Assembly (NCBI GenBank): GCA_050743625.1
Contig: JBOGED010000482.1
Span: 1 to 15,776, forward strand
Length of the DNA: 15,776 nucleotides
Direction of reading: 5' to 3'
From: JBOGED01 sp050743625
GTDB lineage: Bacteria; Actinomycetota; Nitriliruptoria; Euzebyales; Egibacteraceae
Both the position numbers and the translations under genes were made by a program. Shown one piece after another: positions 1 to 7,409 of the stretch; positions within the stretch are counted from its first letter, which is position 1, and each line of letters begins with the position of its first letter. The notes beneath the pieces were generated by a model. That model saw only the letters and a program-made list of their open reading frames with translations. It was not told where the DNA came from and did not search any database.

Positions 1-663
1 GGAGTCGTCGTGGTTCTCGATCGCATCGACGATGCGCGCATGCTCGGTCGTAAGCTGCCTTGCCGTATGTCGCCAATCCGGCAGGCGCTCGAAGGCGGAT
101 GTCATCTCAGTCTTGACGGCGTCACGGAGAGCCTGCATGAGGTCGGAGAGCGGAGCGTTACGCGCAGCCTTGGCAATCGTGATGTGGAACTCAGTGTCCA
201 ACTCGTTGAACTCGACGTAATCGAGCTCGTCGGAGTCCATCGCCGCAACCAGTGCCCGCAGCTGTCGGATGTCCTCGTCGGTTGCCAGTGCCGCGGCGCG
301 TTCAGAAGCCCAACGCTCCAGCTGGACGCGAATGTCGACCAGATCCTTGAGCTGGAACTGGGAGAGGGCCATGTGCAGCCGCAGCAAGTTGCTTAGCGCT
401 GCGGTCGAGCGTCCGGACACGATGGAGCCAGCATCGCGGCCCGAGCCAACATTCGCCTCGATGATACCCATCGACTCCAGCACTCGGAGTGCCTCGCGAA
501 CGCTCGCCCGGCTGACTCCGAGCGTTTCACTGAGCTCGCGCTCACTGGGCAGGCGATCTCCCACGCGCAAGTGGCCACGGAGGATCCTCTCCTCAATCTG
601 TGCGAGCACCTGTTCGTGTGTTCTTATGCGTTGTACGGGCTGCCACGCTGGCTCACTGGCCAC
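1..663 (-). CDS. GntR-family (FadR/FCD subfamily) transcriptional regulator, partial
   Basis: This is probably the regulator of the 2-HIBA genes; the C-terminus lies beyond the window. Seen: 221 residues from a GTG start at 663, preceded by an AAGGAGA site with good spacing. Residues about 11-75 form a winged helix-turn-helix (GDRLPSERELSETLGVSR, then REALRVLESMGI). From about residue 95 an FCD ligand domain follows, with the metal-type residues Asp156, His160 and His208 visible; a fourth ligand would lie off the edge. Family knowledge: FCD regulators bind carboxylic acids or acyl-CoAs and usually repress. The gene lies 117 bp downstream of hcmA on the same strand, so it may be the last gene of that operon or have its own promoter. 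Inference: it acts on the palindrome at 5599-5613. The ligand (2-HIBA, its CoA ester or another acid) cannot be read from sequence. Confidence 0.9.
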   Translation of the reverse strand, partial: MASEPAWQPVQRIRTHEQVLAQIEERILRGHLRVGDRLPSERELSETLGVSRASVREALRVLESMGIIEANVGSGRDAGSIVSGRSTAALSNLLRLHMALSQFQLKDLVDIRVQLERWASERAAALATDEDIRQLRALVAAMDSDELDYVEFNELDTEFHITIAKAARNAPLSDLMQALRDAVKTEMTSAFERLPDWRHTARQLTTEHARIVDAIENHDDS

Positions 664-780
664 GCTGTTTCTCCTTCAGCACCGGCGGAGGTCATGAGTT
701 GGTTGAGTAGAAGACCAGGGGCGACCCGTCCGGCTCTGGTGCGGTGCACGGCTCGCCTCCCAGACTCGTGAGTTCAAGAC

Positions 781-2496
781 TCAAAACACCGGCGTCTCCT
801 GATAGACGCCGAAAACCTCCCGCAGCGCCCCGGTGATCTCGCCCATCGACAGCTGCGCTCTCACCGCCTCGATGGTCGGGGGCATGAGGTTGGCGACGGG
901 GTCCCGAGCGACCTTCAAGAACTCCTGGAGCGCGCGCTCTGCCCGCGCCTGGTCGCGGTTCTCCCGGACCTGTTTGAGCCGCGCGATCTGCCGTTGCTCG
1001 CACTCTGGGTCTAGCTGGTGGATCTCGACCTTATGATCTTCCTCGTCGCTCACATATACATTCACGCCGACGACGGGGCGGTCACCGCTGCCCTTGCGTT
1101 GGGCGAAGTGGTAGGCGCTGTCCGAGATCTCCCGCTGCATGAAACCTTGCTCGATGGCCGGCACGACGCCGCCTAACTCATCGATCCGCTCCATGTACTC
1201 CTCGATCTGGCGTTCGAGCTCGCTGGTGAGATTCTCCAGATAGTACGAGCCGCCGAGCGGGTCGATTACGTTGGTAACGCTGGTCTCTCCAGCGATGATC
1301 TGTTGGGTGCGTAGGGCCACCTTCATGGCCAGCTCAGAGGGAATGGCGTACGCCTCGTCCAGACCGTTGGTGTGCAGCGATTGGGCCCCACCCAAGACGG
1401 CGGAGAGCGCCTGCAAAGTGGTCCGCACGATATTGTTCAGTGGCTGGGGTTTGGTCAACGTCGCTGCGGCTGTCTGCGCGTGGAAGCGCAGCCGCATAGA
1501 TTCCGGCTTGGTCGCGCCGAACCGATGCTTGAGCATCCGGGCGTAGTAGCGGCGAACCGCACGGAACTTGGCCACCTCCTCGAAGAAGTCTGCCTGGCTG
1601 ACAAAAAAGAACGACAGCCGCGGGGCGAAGCGGTCGACCGCGATACCGTTGTTCACCAGCTCTTCGATGTAGGCGCGCGTGATAGCCATCGTGAAGGCTA
1701 TCTCCTGGGCGGCCGTGGCACCCGCCTCACTGATGTGGTACCCGCTGATGTTGATCGGGTTGTATCGTGCCATGTTCTCCGTGCAGTACGCGATGGTGTC
1801 CCGCACGATCCGTACGCTGGGACGGATCGGATAGATCCACTCCTTCTGTGCGACGTACTCCTTGAGGATGTCATTCTGGATGGTGCCAGAAAGCTTGTTG
1901 AGGTCGCAGCCGCGTCCCTCAGCGACCGCGACGTACATGGCCAGAAGAATCCAGGCGGACGGGTTGATGGTCATGGAAACGCTGATGTCTTCCAGGTCGA
2001 TCCCGTCGAACAGTGCTTCCATGTCGGAGAGGACGTCGACGGCGACGCCCTCCCGCCCCACCTCGCCGATGCTCATCGGATCGTCGCTGTCGTAGCCCAT
2101 CAGTGTGGGCATGTCGAAATCGACGGACAGCCCGGTCTGGCCCTGAGCGATGAGGTAGCGAAATCGCTCGTTGGTCTCTTCGGCCTGACCGAACCCCGCG
2201 ATCTGTCGCATCGTCCAGGTCCGCCCGCGGTACATCGTGGGGTAAGGCCCCCGCGTGTAGGGGTAGCGTCCAGGCAGTCCGATGTCCTCCCAGCGCTCGG
2301 GCAGGTCGGCGGGCGTGTAGACGCGCTTGACTGGTAGCCCGCTCGCGGTCAGGTACTGATCTCTGCCTTCCGGCGCTCGGGACAAGAACGCGGCCAGCTC
2401 TTGGCCCTCCCACTGCGCGAGATCTTCCTCGACGGTCCTCCTCAGGTGATCGTCGAGGAATCCGCCAGGCGATTCGTCATTATGATGGAGGGTCAT
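781..2496 (-). CDS. hcmA: 2-hydroxyisobutyryl-CoA mutase, large (catalytic) subunit
   Basis: This is the substrate-binding TIM-barrel subunit of a coenzyme B12-dependent acyl-CoA mutase, 571 aa, without a cobalamin domain, so it needs the separate small subunit HcmB (5035-5469). It should interconvert 2-hydroxyisobutyryl-CoA and 3-hydroxybutyryl-CoA. Family hallmarks are GPYPTMYRGRTWTMRQ, GYDSDDP, GTIQNDILKEY and SGYHISEAGA (His254 equals His244 of methylmalonyl-CoA mutase). The specificity residues are decisive. Position 99 is Ile, where methylmalonyl-CoA mutase has Tyr89 and isobutyryl-CoA mutase has Phe80. Position 126 is Asp (SVDFD), and position 217 is Gln instead of Arg207. Ile90, Asp117 and Gln208 of Aquincola tertiaricarbonis HcmA correspond, all with a constant offset of 9. 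The ATG at 2496 has only a weak AGAGGA site and lies 49 bp after the meaB-like gene. An ordinary isobutyryl-CoA mutase is the alternative, but it would have Phe and lack the Asp. Confidence 0.94.
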   Translation of the reverse strand: MTLHHNDESPGGFLDDHLRRTVEEDLAQWEGQELAAFLSRAPEGRDQYLTASGLPVKRVYTPADLPERWEDIGLPGRYPYTRGPYPTMYRGRTWTMRQIAGFGQAEETNERFRYLIAQGQTGLSVDFDMPTLMGYDSDDPMSIGEVGREGVAVDVLSDMEALFDGIDLEDISVSMTINPSAWILLAMYVAVAEGRGCDLNKLSGTIQNDILKEYVAQKEWIYPIRPSVRIVRDTIAYCTENMARYNPINISGYHISEAGATAAQEIAFTMAITRAYIEELVNNGIAVDRFAPRLSFFFVSQADFFEEVAKFRAVRRYYARMLKHRFGATKPESMRLRFHAQTAAATLTKPQPLNNIVRTTLQALSAVLGGAQSLHTNGLDEAYAIPSELAMKVALRTQQIIAGETSVTNVIDPLGGSYYLENLTSELERQIEEYMERIDELGGVVPAIEQGFMQREISDSAYHFAQRKGSGDRPVVGVNVYVSDEEDHKVEIHQLDPECEQRQIARLKQVRENRDQARAERALQEFLKVARDPVANLMPPTIEAVRAQLSMGEITGALREVFGVYQETPVF

Positions 2497-2545
2497 TGGC
2501 TTTCGATCCTCTGCGTGGACGTGGGTGGGTGATTCCGCATGCCGG

Positions 2546-3571
2546 TTACGTGCCGGGCGGTCCGGTGGAGCCGCGCTGGTCGGTGCCTGGCAAGGACGGC
2601 TGGAGATCGCGAACGAGCCGGGCGGCGGCAGTAATCGCGTTGTCGCGACGGGCCGTCACGTCGTCCACGGCTCTGGCGAAGGCCGGTTCCCGTTCCGACA
2701 GCCAATTCGCAACGAGCTCCTCCGCGGCCCAACGGATCCTGGCCGCCACGTTGCGTCGATCACGTCGGTCGAGCTCGGCCGTCTCGGCCAGCCAGGCAAG
2801 GTGTTGCTCGAACACGTCGACCAACGGCGCGACCCCGTCCCCGGTGCTCGCGACGGTCTGCTGGATGGGAACCCTCCACTGCCCAGTGCGGTGCGGGGCG
2901 AGCCTCAGCATCTCCCTCAGGTCGGCGAAGACCATGTGAGCGCCCTCGCGGTCCGACTTGTTCACCACGTGCACGTCTGCGATCTCCAGCAGACCGGCCT
3001 TGATCGCCTGCACACCGTCTCCAAGGCCGGGCACGCTGACCACCGCGACGGTATGCGCTGCGCTGACCACGTCGACCTCTGCCTGCCCTACGCCGACGGT
3101 CTCCAGGATCACGATGTCCTTGCCGGCGGCATCGAGCACGGCCACGCCGTCCAAGGTAGCCCGAGCGAGCCCGCCCAGGGCGCCGCGGGTAGCCATCGAG
3201 CGGATGAACACGCGGTCGTCCCCCGCCATCGAGCCCATCCGGATACGGTCCCCGAGGATCGCCCCGCCGCTGAAACCGCTCGAGGGGTCCACCGCGATGA
3301 TCCCCACAGTCCGACCCCGGCGTAGGTATTCCTCCGCGATCCGGGCGACGAGGGTGCTCTTGCCGCTGCCTGCCGGCCCCGTGACACCGATGACGTACGC
3401 GCGGTTGTCCGTGTCGTGCAACTCCGCGAGCATTTCGTCCACTCCGGGACTGCGGCGCTCGACCAGCGTCAGCATCCGCGCGATCGCCTGGGGGTGGCCG
3501 CGTCGGACCTGCTCGGTCAAAGCGGTGCCCGCGCCGCGTTTGTCGTCCGCCAGACCGGGCACGACGGTCAC
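2546..3571 (-). CDS. meaB: MeaB/ArgK-type G-protein chaperone of the B12 mutase
   Basis: This is a SIMIBI-class GTPase that loads or protects adenosylcobalamin in acyl-CoA mutases; 341 aa, normal for the family. It is called meaH in the Aquincola hcm cluster. Seen: Walker A GPAGSGKST at residues 65-73, a VDPSS switch at 94-98, GDRIRM near 107-112, the G3 motif ETVGVGQ, and the base-specificity motif NKSD. The reading frame is open much further upstream, but the GTG at 3571 is preferred because it overlaps the hcl stop codon as GTGA, a classic coupled start. There is no good Shine-Dalgarno site, in line with coupling. A GTG nine bases later is also possible. Its place between hcl and hcmA makes it the dedicated chaperone of this mutase rather than of methylmalonyl-CoA mutase. 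Confidence 0.92.
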   Translation of the reverse strand: MTVVPGLADDKRGAGTALTEQVRRGHPQAIARMLTLVERRSPGVDEMLAELHDTDNRAYVIGVTGPAGSGKSTLVARIAEEYLRRGRTVGIIAVDPSSGFSGGAILGDRIRMGSMAGDDRVFIRSMATRGALGGLARATLDGVAVLDAAGKDIVILETVGVGQAEVDVVSAAHTVAVVSVPGLGDGVQAIKAGLLEIADVHVVNKSDREGAHMVFADLREMLRLAPHRTGQWRVPIQQTVASTGDGVAPLVDVFEQHLAWLAETAELDRRDRRNVAARIRWAAEELVANWLSEREPAFARAVDDVTARRDNAITAAARLVRDLQPSLPGTDQRGSTGPPGT

Positions 3572-5016
3572 CGCAGGCTCGTGGTGTCGGAGGCGGACTC
3601 CGCGGCTTCCGCCCGTACGGCGCGGAACATCTCGCGGTCGTCGATGACCCTGCGGGCCTTGAACTCTGTGCGTTCCAGGGTGTACGGGGGTACCGGCACG
3701 ACGGTGGTCCTGACGCCCAGCGTGCTGCGGAGGCGTTCGGACAGCCGGATGGCCCAACGGGTCGCCCCGGTCGCGTCGGCCGCTGCCACCTCGTTGTCGT
3801 ACTCGACCTGGACGGTGAGCTCGTCCATGCTCTCGGAGCGGCTAATGATGATGCGGTGCTCGCCGCCGTAGCCGGCCTCGCCCATTACCACGTCGTCGAT
3901 CGCGCTGGGATAGATGTTCTCGCCGCGGATGGTGAACATGTCATCGATGCGACCGTAGATCCCATGCGGGAAGACTGGGTAGGTACGACCACACGGGCTC
4001 GACGGAGCTTCCCATTTGGTCAGGTCGTTGGAGACTAATCGGATCATCGGCTGAGATGTGCGTTCCAGCGTGGTGTACACCGGAGTGCCCTCGCCGCCGT
4101 AGGGCAGCCTGGTGAATCGGACCGGGTCACAGACCTCGGCGTAGACGAGGTCTTGCCACGCGAGCATGCCGACATGACCCGTGGTCTCGGCCAGCGCCAT
4201 CCACGGGCTGACCTCGGCCATACTGCCGCAGTCGAACACCTCCGCTGCGTACAGCTCCTCGATGCGCGTGCGGATAGCGGGTACGCTCGCGCCGGGCTCG
4301 CCCGAGAAGAAGAGCCGCCGCAGCCCGAAGCTCGCCGGGTCGACGTGGTTCTCCGCCGCCACCTCCGCCAACCTCAGCGAGTACGACGGGGTGCCGTAGA
4401 GGACAGTGGGTCGCATCTGCTGTATCCACTGGACCGCCCGCACCGTCTGCCCAGTGGCCCCGGCTCCGAAGGGGAATACCCGCGCGCCTAGCCGTTCGGC
4501 GCCGATCAGTGCGCCCCACGAGCCCAAGTACAGGCTGAAGAAAGAGCCGATGAGGACGGTATCGCTCGGCCGGATACCCATCCCCCACATGGCCCGGGCG
4601 TGCGCGTTGGCGATGTTGTTCCAGTCCGACGCGCTGATCCCGAATGCCGTTGGGCGGCCGGTCGTGCCGGATGTACCGTTCACGTGCTTGACTTGGTCCA
4701 GCGGTACGCAGAGGTACTCACCGAACGGTTCGTGGAGGGCCTGCTCGCGGCGCAGCTCGTCTTTGGTGATAACCGGCACTCGCTCGAAGGTATCAAGATC
4801 AGTAATCATTGACGGCTGTATTCCAGCGTCGTCCCATTTCTTGCGATAGAACGATGAATTCTCCCAAGCGTAGGTCATGACGTCACGAAGCCGAGCGACG
4901 ATCAGTTCGTTGCGCTGGTCCTCGGGCATCGTCTCGCGTTGGGGAAACCAGTGCGGCTCATGCGGGTGCGGGCGATAGCTGTTGTCATAGCGTGGTGGCC
5001 ACGTCCAGTCCTCCAT
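3568..5016 (-). CDS. hcl: 2-hydroxyisobutyrate-CoA ligase, PaaK-like AMP-forming family
   Basis: This is an adenylate-forming ligase of 482 aa, related to phenylacetate-CoA ligases. It should activate 2-HIBA with ATP and CoA to 2-hydroxyisobutyryl-CoA for the mutase. Seen: phosphate loop SGTTGRPT at residues 116-123, YGTPSYSLRLAE in the middle, the hinge region TIRGENIYPSAIDD, and a C-terminal catalytic-lysine segment (TEFKARR, Lys453). The ATG at 5016 is chosen because GGAGGAGGT stands just before it; a GTG five codons upstream is less likely. The gene starts 18 bp after hcmB and its stop overlaps the next start. The family assignment is clear. The substrate is inferred from position, because hcl genes in Aquincola and Kyrpidia sit inside hcm operons. 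An aryl or other short-chain acid as substrate is the alternative. Confidence 0.88.
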   Translation of the reverse strand: MEDWTWPPRYDNSYRPHPHEPHWFPQRETMPEDQRNELIVARLRDVMTYAWENSSFYRKKWDDAGIQPSMITDLDTFERVPVITKDELRREQALHEPFGEYLCVPLDQVKHVNGTSGTTGRPTAFGISASDWNNIANAHARAMWGMGIRPSDTVLIGSFFSLYLGSWGALIGAERLGARVFPFGAGATGQTVRAVQWIQQMRPTVLYGTPSYSLRLAEVAAENHVDPASFGLRRLFFSGEPGASVPAIRTRIEELYAAEVFDCGSMAEVSPWMALAETTGHVGMLAWQDLVYAEVCDPVRFTRLPYGGEGTPVYTTLERTSQPMIRLVSNDLTKWEAPSSPCGRTYPVFPHGIYGRIDDMFTIRGENIYPSAIDDVVMGEAGYGGEHRIIISRSESMDELTVQVEYDNEVAAADATGATRWAIRLSERLRSTLGVRTTVVPVPPYTLERTEFKARRVIDDREMFRAVRAEAAESASDTTSLR

Positions 5017-5034
5017 TGGGACCTCCTCCACCCG

Positions 5035-5469
5035 TCATGCCTGCGTGATGTGGTCTTGGACGAGGCAGCGAATGGTATCGACGATCTCCGCGGGCGTGCT
5101 GTCTTGACCGAGGATCTCTGCCACACCCATCTCCCTGAGTGGTCCTTCGTCGTCATCCGGGATGACACCCCCGGCGACGACGACGAATCGGCATTCATCC
5201 GGCTGGTCATGGAGGATGCCGAAGAGCCTCGCGAAGATCGACATGTGCGCGCCGGAGAGGATGCTCACCCCTAGGACGTCCACGTCCTCCTGGATGGCGG
5301 CCGAGACAACCTGGTCCGGAGTGCGATGCAACCCGGTGTAGATCACTTCCATGCCGGCGTCGCGCAATGTCCGGGCGACTACCTTGACTCCGCGGTCATG
5401 CCCGTCGAGGCCGATCTTGGCGAGCATCACGCGGATCGGCGCGTCGTGGCTCCCGACCCGAGCAGCCAT
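5035..5469 (-). CDS. hcmB: 2-hydroxyisobutyryl-CoA mutase, small (cobalamin-binding) subunit
   Basis: This is the B12-binding partner of HcmA, 144 aa, a complete Rossmann-like cobalamin domain. Seen: the base-off/His-on signature DGHDRG at residues 22-27 with His24 as the cobalt ligand, SIL at 69-71 (the SxL motif), and the AGG turn at 99-101 that holds the dimethylbenzimidazole tail. The frame is open 36 codons further upstream, but the ATG at 5469 is preceded by an almost perfect AAGGAGGT, and the protein then begins right at the domain. First gene of the minus-strand operon; the divergent control region lies upstream. Small subunits of isobutyryl-CoA mutase (IcmB) look the same, so the hcmB name depends on the adjacent hcmA. 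Confidence 0.92.
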   Translation of the reverse strand: MAARVGSHDAPIRVMLAKIGLDGHDRGVKVVARTLRDAGMEVIYTGLHRTPDQVVSAAIQEDVDVLGVSILSGAHMSIFARLFGILHDQPDECRFVVVAGGVIPDDDEGPLREMGVAEILGQDSTPAEIVDTIRCLVQDHITQA

Positions 5470-5474
5470 GGTGG

Positions 5475-5482
5475 ACCTCCTT
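5475..5482 (-). promoter_or_regulatory. Strong ribosome binding site deciding the hcmB start
   Basis: AAGGAGGT on the minus strand, five bases before the ATG at 5469, is close to the perfect anti-16S complement. It selects this ATG over the in-frame start 36 codons upstream. Confidence 0.8.
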
Positions 5483-5566
5483 GCACCTGGACGTCTGGCC
5501 GGGCCGACGTTCGGGCCTGCAGGATCTCCTCTGACCTGCGGGGACCTCTCCTGCTCCACACGGGGG

Positions 5567-5596
5567 TTGTGTCCCACATCACTCCCAGTTTACACT
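5567..5596 (+). promoter_or_regulatory. Candidate promoter for the mpd-like operon
   Basis: TTGTGT (5567-5572) and TACACT (5591-5596) are separated by 18 bp and resemble sigma-70/SigA -35 and -10 elements. Transcription would start near 5603, inside the palindrome, so a bound repressor would block it. Pattern match by eye only. Confidence 0.35.
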
Positions 5597-5614
5597 GCTG
5601 TGGTCAGACCACAA
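5587..5614 (-). promoter_or_regulatory. Candidate promoter for the hcmB-hcl-meaB-hcmA operon
   Basis: On the minus strand TTGTGG (5614-5609) and TAAACT (5592-5587) are separated by 16 bp. The palindrome covers the -35 element and most of the spacer, a normal place for a repressor site. The -10 overlaps that of the opposite promoter candidate, so the two would compete. Pattern match by eye only. Confidence 0.35.
5599..5613. promoter_or_regulatory. Perfect palindrome, probable FadR/GntR-type operator
   Basis: TGTGGTC-A-GACCACA is a perfect 7+1+7 inverted repeat. Its core TGGT-CAG-ACCA fits the GT-N3-AC pattern recognised by FadR-subfamily GntR regulators. It lies between the two divergent operons and overlaps candidate promoters of both, and a FadR-type regulator is encoded at the end of the minus-strand cluster. 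That this regulator binds here is inference. Confidence 0.65.
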
Positions 5615-5854
5615 AGAGGTAGGTCACCAAGGTTCGGTTACATGGAGGGTCAAGTCCCTACCCCGACCCCTAACAACGCGCGCGAGCGCGCGGCGTACCG
5701 CCGAGCCGCTGCGCCGAGCGCAAGCGTTGGGTCTGGCCATCAGGGGAGCCGCGTCGAGGCGCTCGCTCAATGCGCCTGGACACCCTCCGGTGAATCCGCA
5801 TCTGCATTGGCTCGCCTCTAAGAAGGAACAAACCAGCCGACGGAGGGTGCGCAC

Positions 5855-7384
5855 ATGTCTGGCTGCTTGAGCGTTCAGCGCGAAAAACGACGCGTCGAGA
5901 ACGTACAGATGTACATCGACGGTCAGTGGACTGGAGGTGCATCGGGAAAAACCTTCGACACGGTCGACCCAAGCACGGGTGAGGTCATCGCCTCGGTGCC
6001 GAGTGGTGACGCGCAAGACATCGACCGTGCCGTGCGCGCCGCGCGGAAGGCGCAGGCCGCATGGCAGGCGACCGACGCGTTCGCCCGAGGGGGCTCGCTC
6101 CGCGCGCTGTCCGCGTTGGTCATGCAACAAGCGGAAGACATCGCCTTCCTCGAGGCACTCGACTCCGGTCACTATTACGGAAAGGCCCTCGACCTCACCT
6201 ATGCCACTACGCTGTGGCTCGATTACCACGCCGGCCTCGCTGACAAGTACGGCGGGCGGACGATCTCGGTCCCTGGCAACAGGATGAGCTTCACGATCCT
6301 CGAGCCGCTCGGCGTGACGGGACACATCGTTCCGTGGAACTACCCGCTCCTGGTCCTGCTGCGCTCGGTTGCCCCGGCACTGGCGATGGGGAACACCGTT
6401 GTGGTCAAGCCCGCCGAGGAAACTCCGCTGACCGCGGTGAAGTTCGCCGAGCTGTGCGAGGAGGCTGGCATCCCCGACGGCGTGGTCAACGTGGTCACCG
6501 GCCTGGGACCGGACGCGGGAGCCCCACTGGCCTCGCACCCGGACGTTGCGGGCATTACGTTCACTGGTTCGGTATCCACGGGGAAGCTCGTCGCGAAGAT
6601 GGCGGCCGACCACATCGGAAACATCAACCTGGAGCTGGGCGGGAAGAGCCCGAACATCGTCTTCCCTGACGCGCGGTTGGACGACGCCGTCGAGTGTGCC
6701 ATGCAAGGCTTCCTGTCTCACGCCGGCCAGGTCTGCATCGCTGGCTCCCGGCTGTTCCTCCACCGGGACATCCACGACCAGTTCTTGGAGCGGCTACTGG
6801 ACCGCGTCTCGCGGGTGACCATCGGGGATCCCTTCGACCCGTCGACTGACATGGGTCCCCTGGTCTCCGCCGAGCAACTCGAGCGCGTAGAGAACTACGT
6901 TGCGATCGGCAAGGAGGAAGGCGCCAAGCTGCTTTACGGCGGCGGCCGGCCTGATGGCGTCAACCCCGGCGGGTACTACGTGGAGCCGACCGTGTTCGGC
7001 AACGTCGACAACTCCATGCGTATCGCCCAAGAAGAGATCTTCGGCCCCGTTGTGGCGATCATCCCCTGGAGCGATGAGCAGGAGATGCTGGATATGGCCA
7101 ACGATTCCATCTTTGGCCTGTATGCCGCAATCTGGACTCAGGACATCACGAAGGCGTTGAACACCGCCAAACGTCTAGAGGCAGGCGGTGTCATCATTAA
7201 TGACTGGTTCGGAGAGGTGCCACATGCCCCACATGGTGGACACAAGCAAAGCGGTGTCAATCGGGAAGAGGGCCTAGAAACCATTCACAGCTACACACAG
7301 GTAAAGCATGTGTGTATCAACCTCGACGAGAGACTGACCGAGGGTCCGGGCCGTGCCCCAAACTGGGCGGACGCTCCGCTGTAA
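5855..7384 (+). CDS. mpdC: NAD(P)-dependent aldehyde dehydrogenase, probable 2-hydroxyisobutyraldehyde dehydrogenase
   Basis: This is a complete ALDH-superfamily enzyme of 509 aa that should oxidise 2-hydroxyisobutyraldehyde to 2-HIBA in the cytoplasm. Catalytic set: Asn162 (PWNYP), Lys185 (VVKPAEE), Glu260 (LELGGKSPN) and Cys294 (GQVCIAGSR). The NAD-fold stretch FTGSVSTG is at 236-243 and EEIFGPV lies in the C-terminal half. The ATG at 5855 has GGAGG eight bases upstream; an internal ATG at 5909 would start exactly at the conserved domain but has no better ribosome site. It is the first gene of the plus-strand cluster. Size and neighbours agree with MpdC (about 55 kDa) of Mycobacterium austroafricanum IFP 2012, which acts with MpdB on 2-methyl-1,2-propanediol. 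The family is certain; the substrate is inferred from context. Confidence 0.88.
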   Translation: MSGCLSVQREKRRVENVQMYIDGQWTGGASGKTFDTVDPSTGEVIASVPSGDAQDIDRAVRAARKAQAAWQATDAFARGGSLRALSALVMQQAEDIAFLEALDSGHYYGKALDLTYATTLWLDYHAGLADKYGGRTISVPGNRMSFTILEPLGVTGHIVPWNYPLLVLLRSVAPALAMGNTVVVKPAEETPLTAVKFAELCEEAGIPDGVVNVVTGLGPDAGAPLASHPDVAGITFTGSVSTGKLVAKMAADHIGNINLELGGKSPNIVFPDARLDDAVECAMQGFLSHAGQVCIAGSRLFLHRDIHDQFLERLLDRVSRVTIGDPFDPSTDMGPLVSAEQLERVENYVAIGKEEGAKLLYGGGRPDGVNPGGYYVEPTVFGNVDNSMRIAQEEIFGPVVAIIPWSDEQEMLDMANDSIFGLYAAIWTQDITKALNTAKRLEAGGVIINDWFGEVPHAPHGGHKQSGVNREEGLETIHSYTQVKHVCINLDERLTEGPGRAPNWADAPL

Positions 7385-7409
7385 GGATGTAAAGACAGGA
7401 TCGGTTGCC

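Larger units (their letters stand above)
5470..5854. other. Divergent intergenic control region
   Basis: These 385 bp separate the two oppositely directed operons and hold no convincing gene. From left to right: the hcmB leader of about 110 nt with its Shine-Dalgarno site at 5475-5482; overlapping candidate promoters and a perfect palindrome (5567-5614); and a leader of about 250 nt ahead of the aldehyde dehydrogenase. In that leader CGCGCG-CGAG-CGCGCG (5677-5692) can form a tight 6-bp tetraloop hairpin. A 59-codon ORF (5642-5821, starting MEGQVPTPTP) fills most of the leader. Its third-position GC is roughly two thirds, lower than the flanking genes, and its ribosome site is weak, so I do not call it a gene. 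I saw no cobalamin-riboswitch core in the hcmB leader. Confidence 0.6.

Noticed and set aside
769..783. Short inverted repeat TGAGT-N5-ACTCA at the hcmA stop codon as a terminator
   Set aside because: A 5-bp stem without GC-rich pairing or T-run is too weak to be called a terminator.
1372..2337. Long plus-strand ORF opposite hcmA (321 codons)
   Set aside because: Antisense shadow of a well-conserved mutase; composition is that of a GC-rich third-position mirror, and no domain is recognisable.
5470..5600. Cobalamin riboswitch ahead of the B12-mutase operon
   Set aside because: The leader is only about 110 nt and I see no conserved B12-box core, so regulation by the palindrome is more likely.
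5624..6775. Long minus-strand ORF covering the control region and the aldehyde dehydrogenase start (383 codons)
   Set aside because: It is antisense to conserved ALDH sequence and arginine-rich in the manner of spurious frames; no domain visible.
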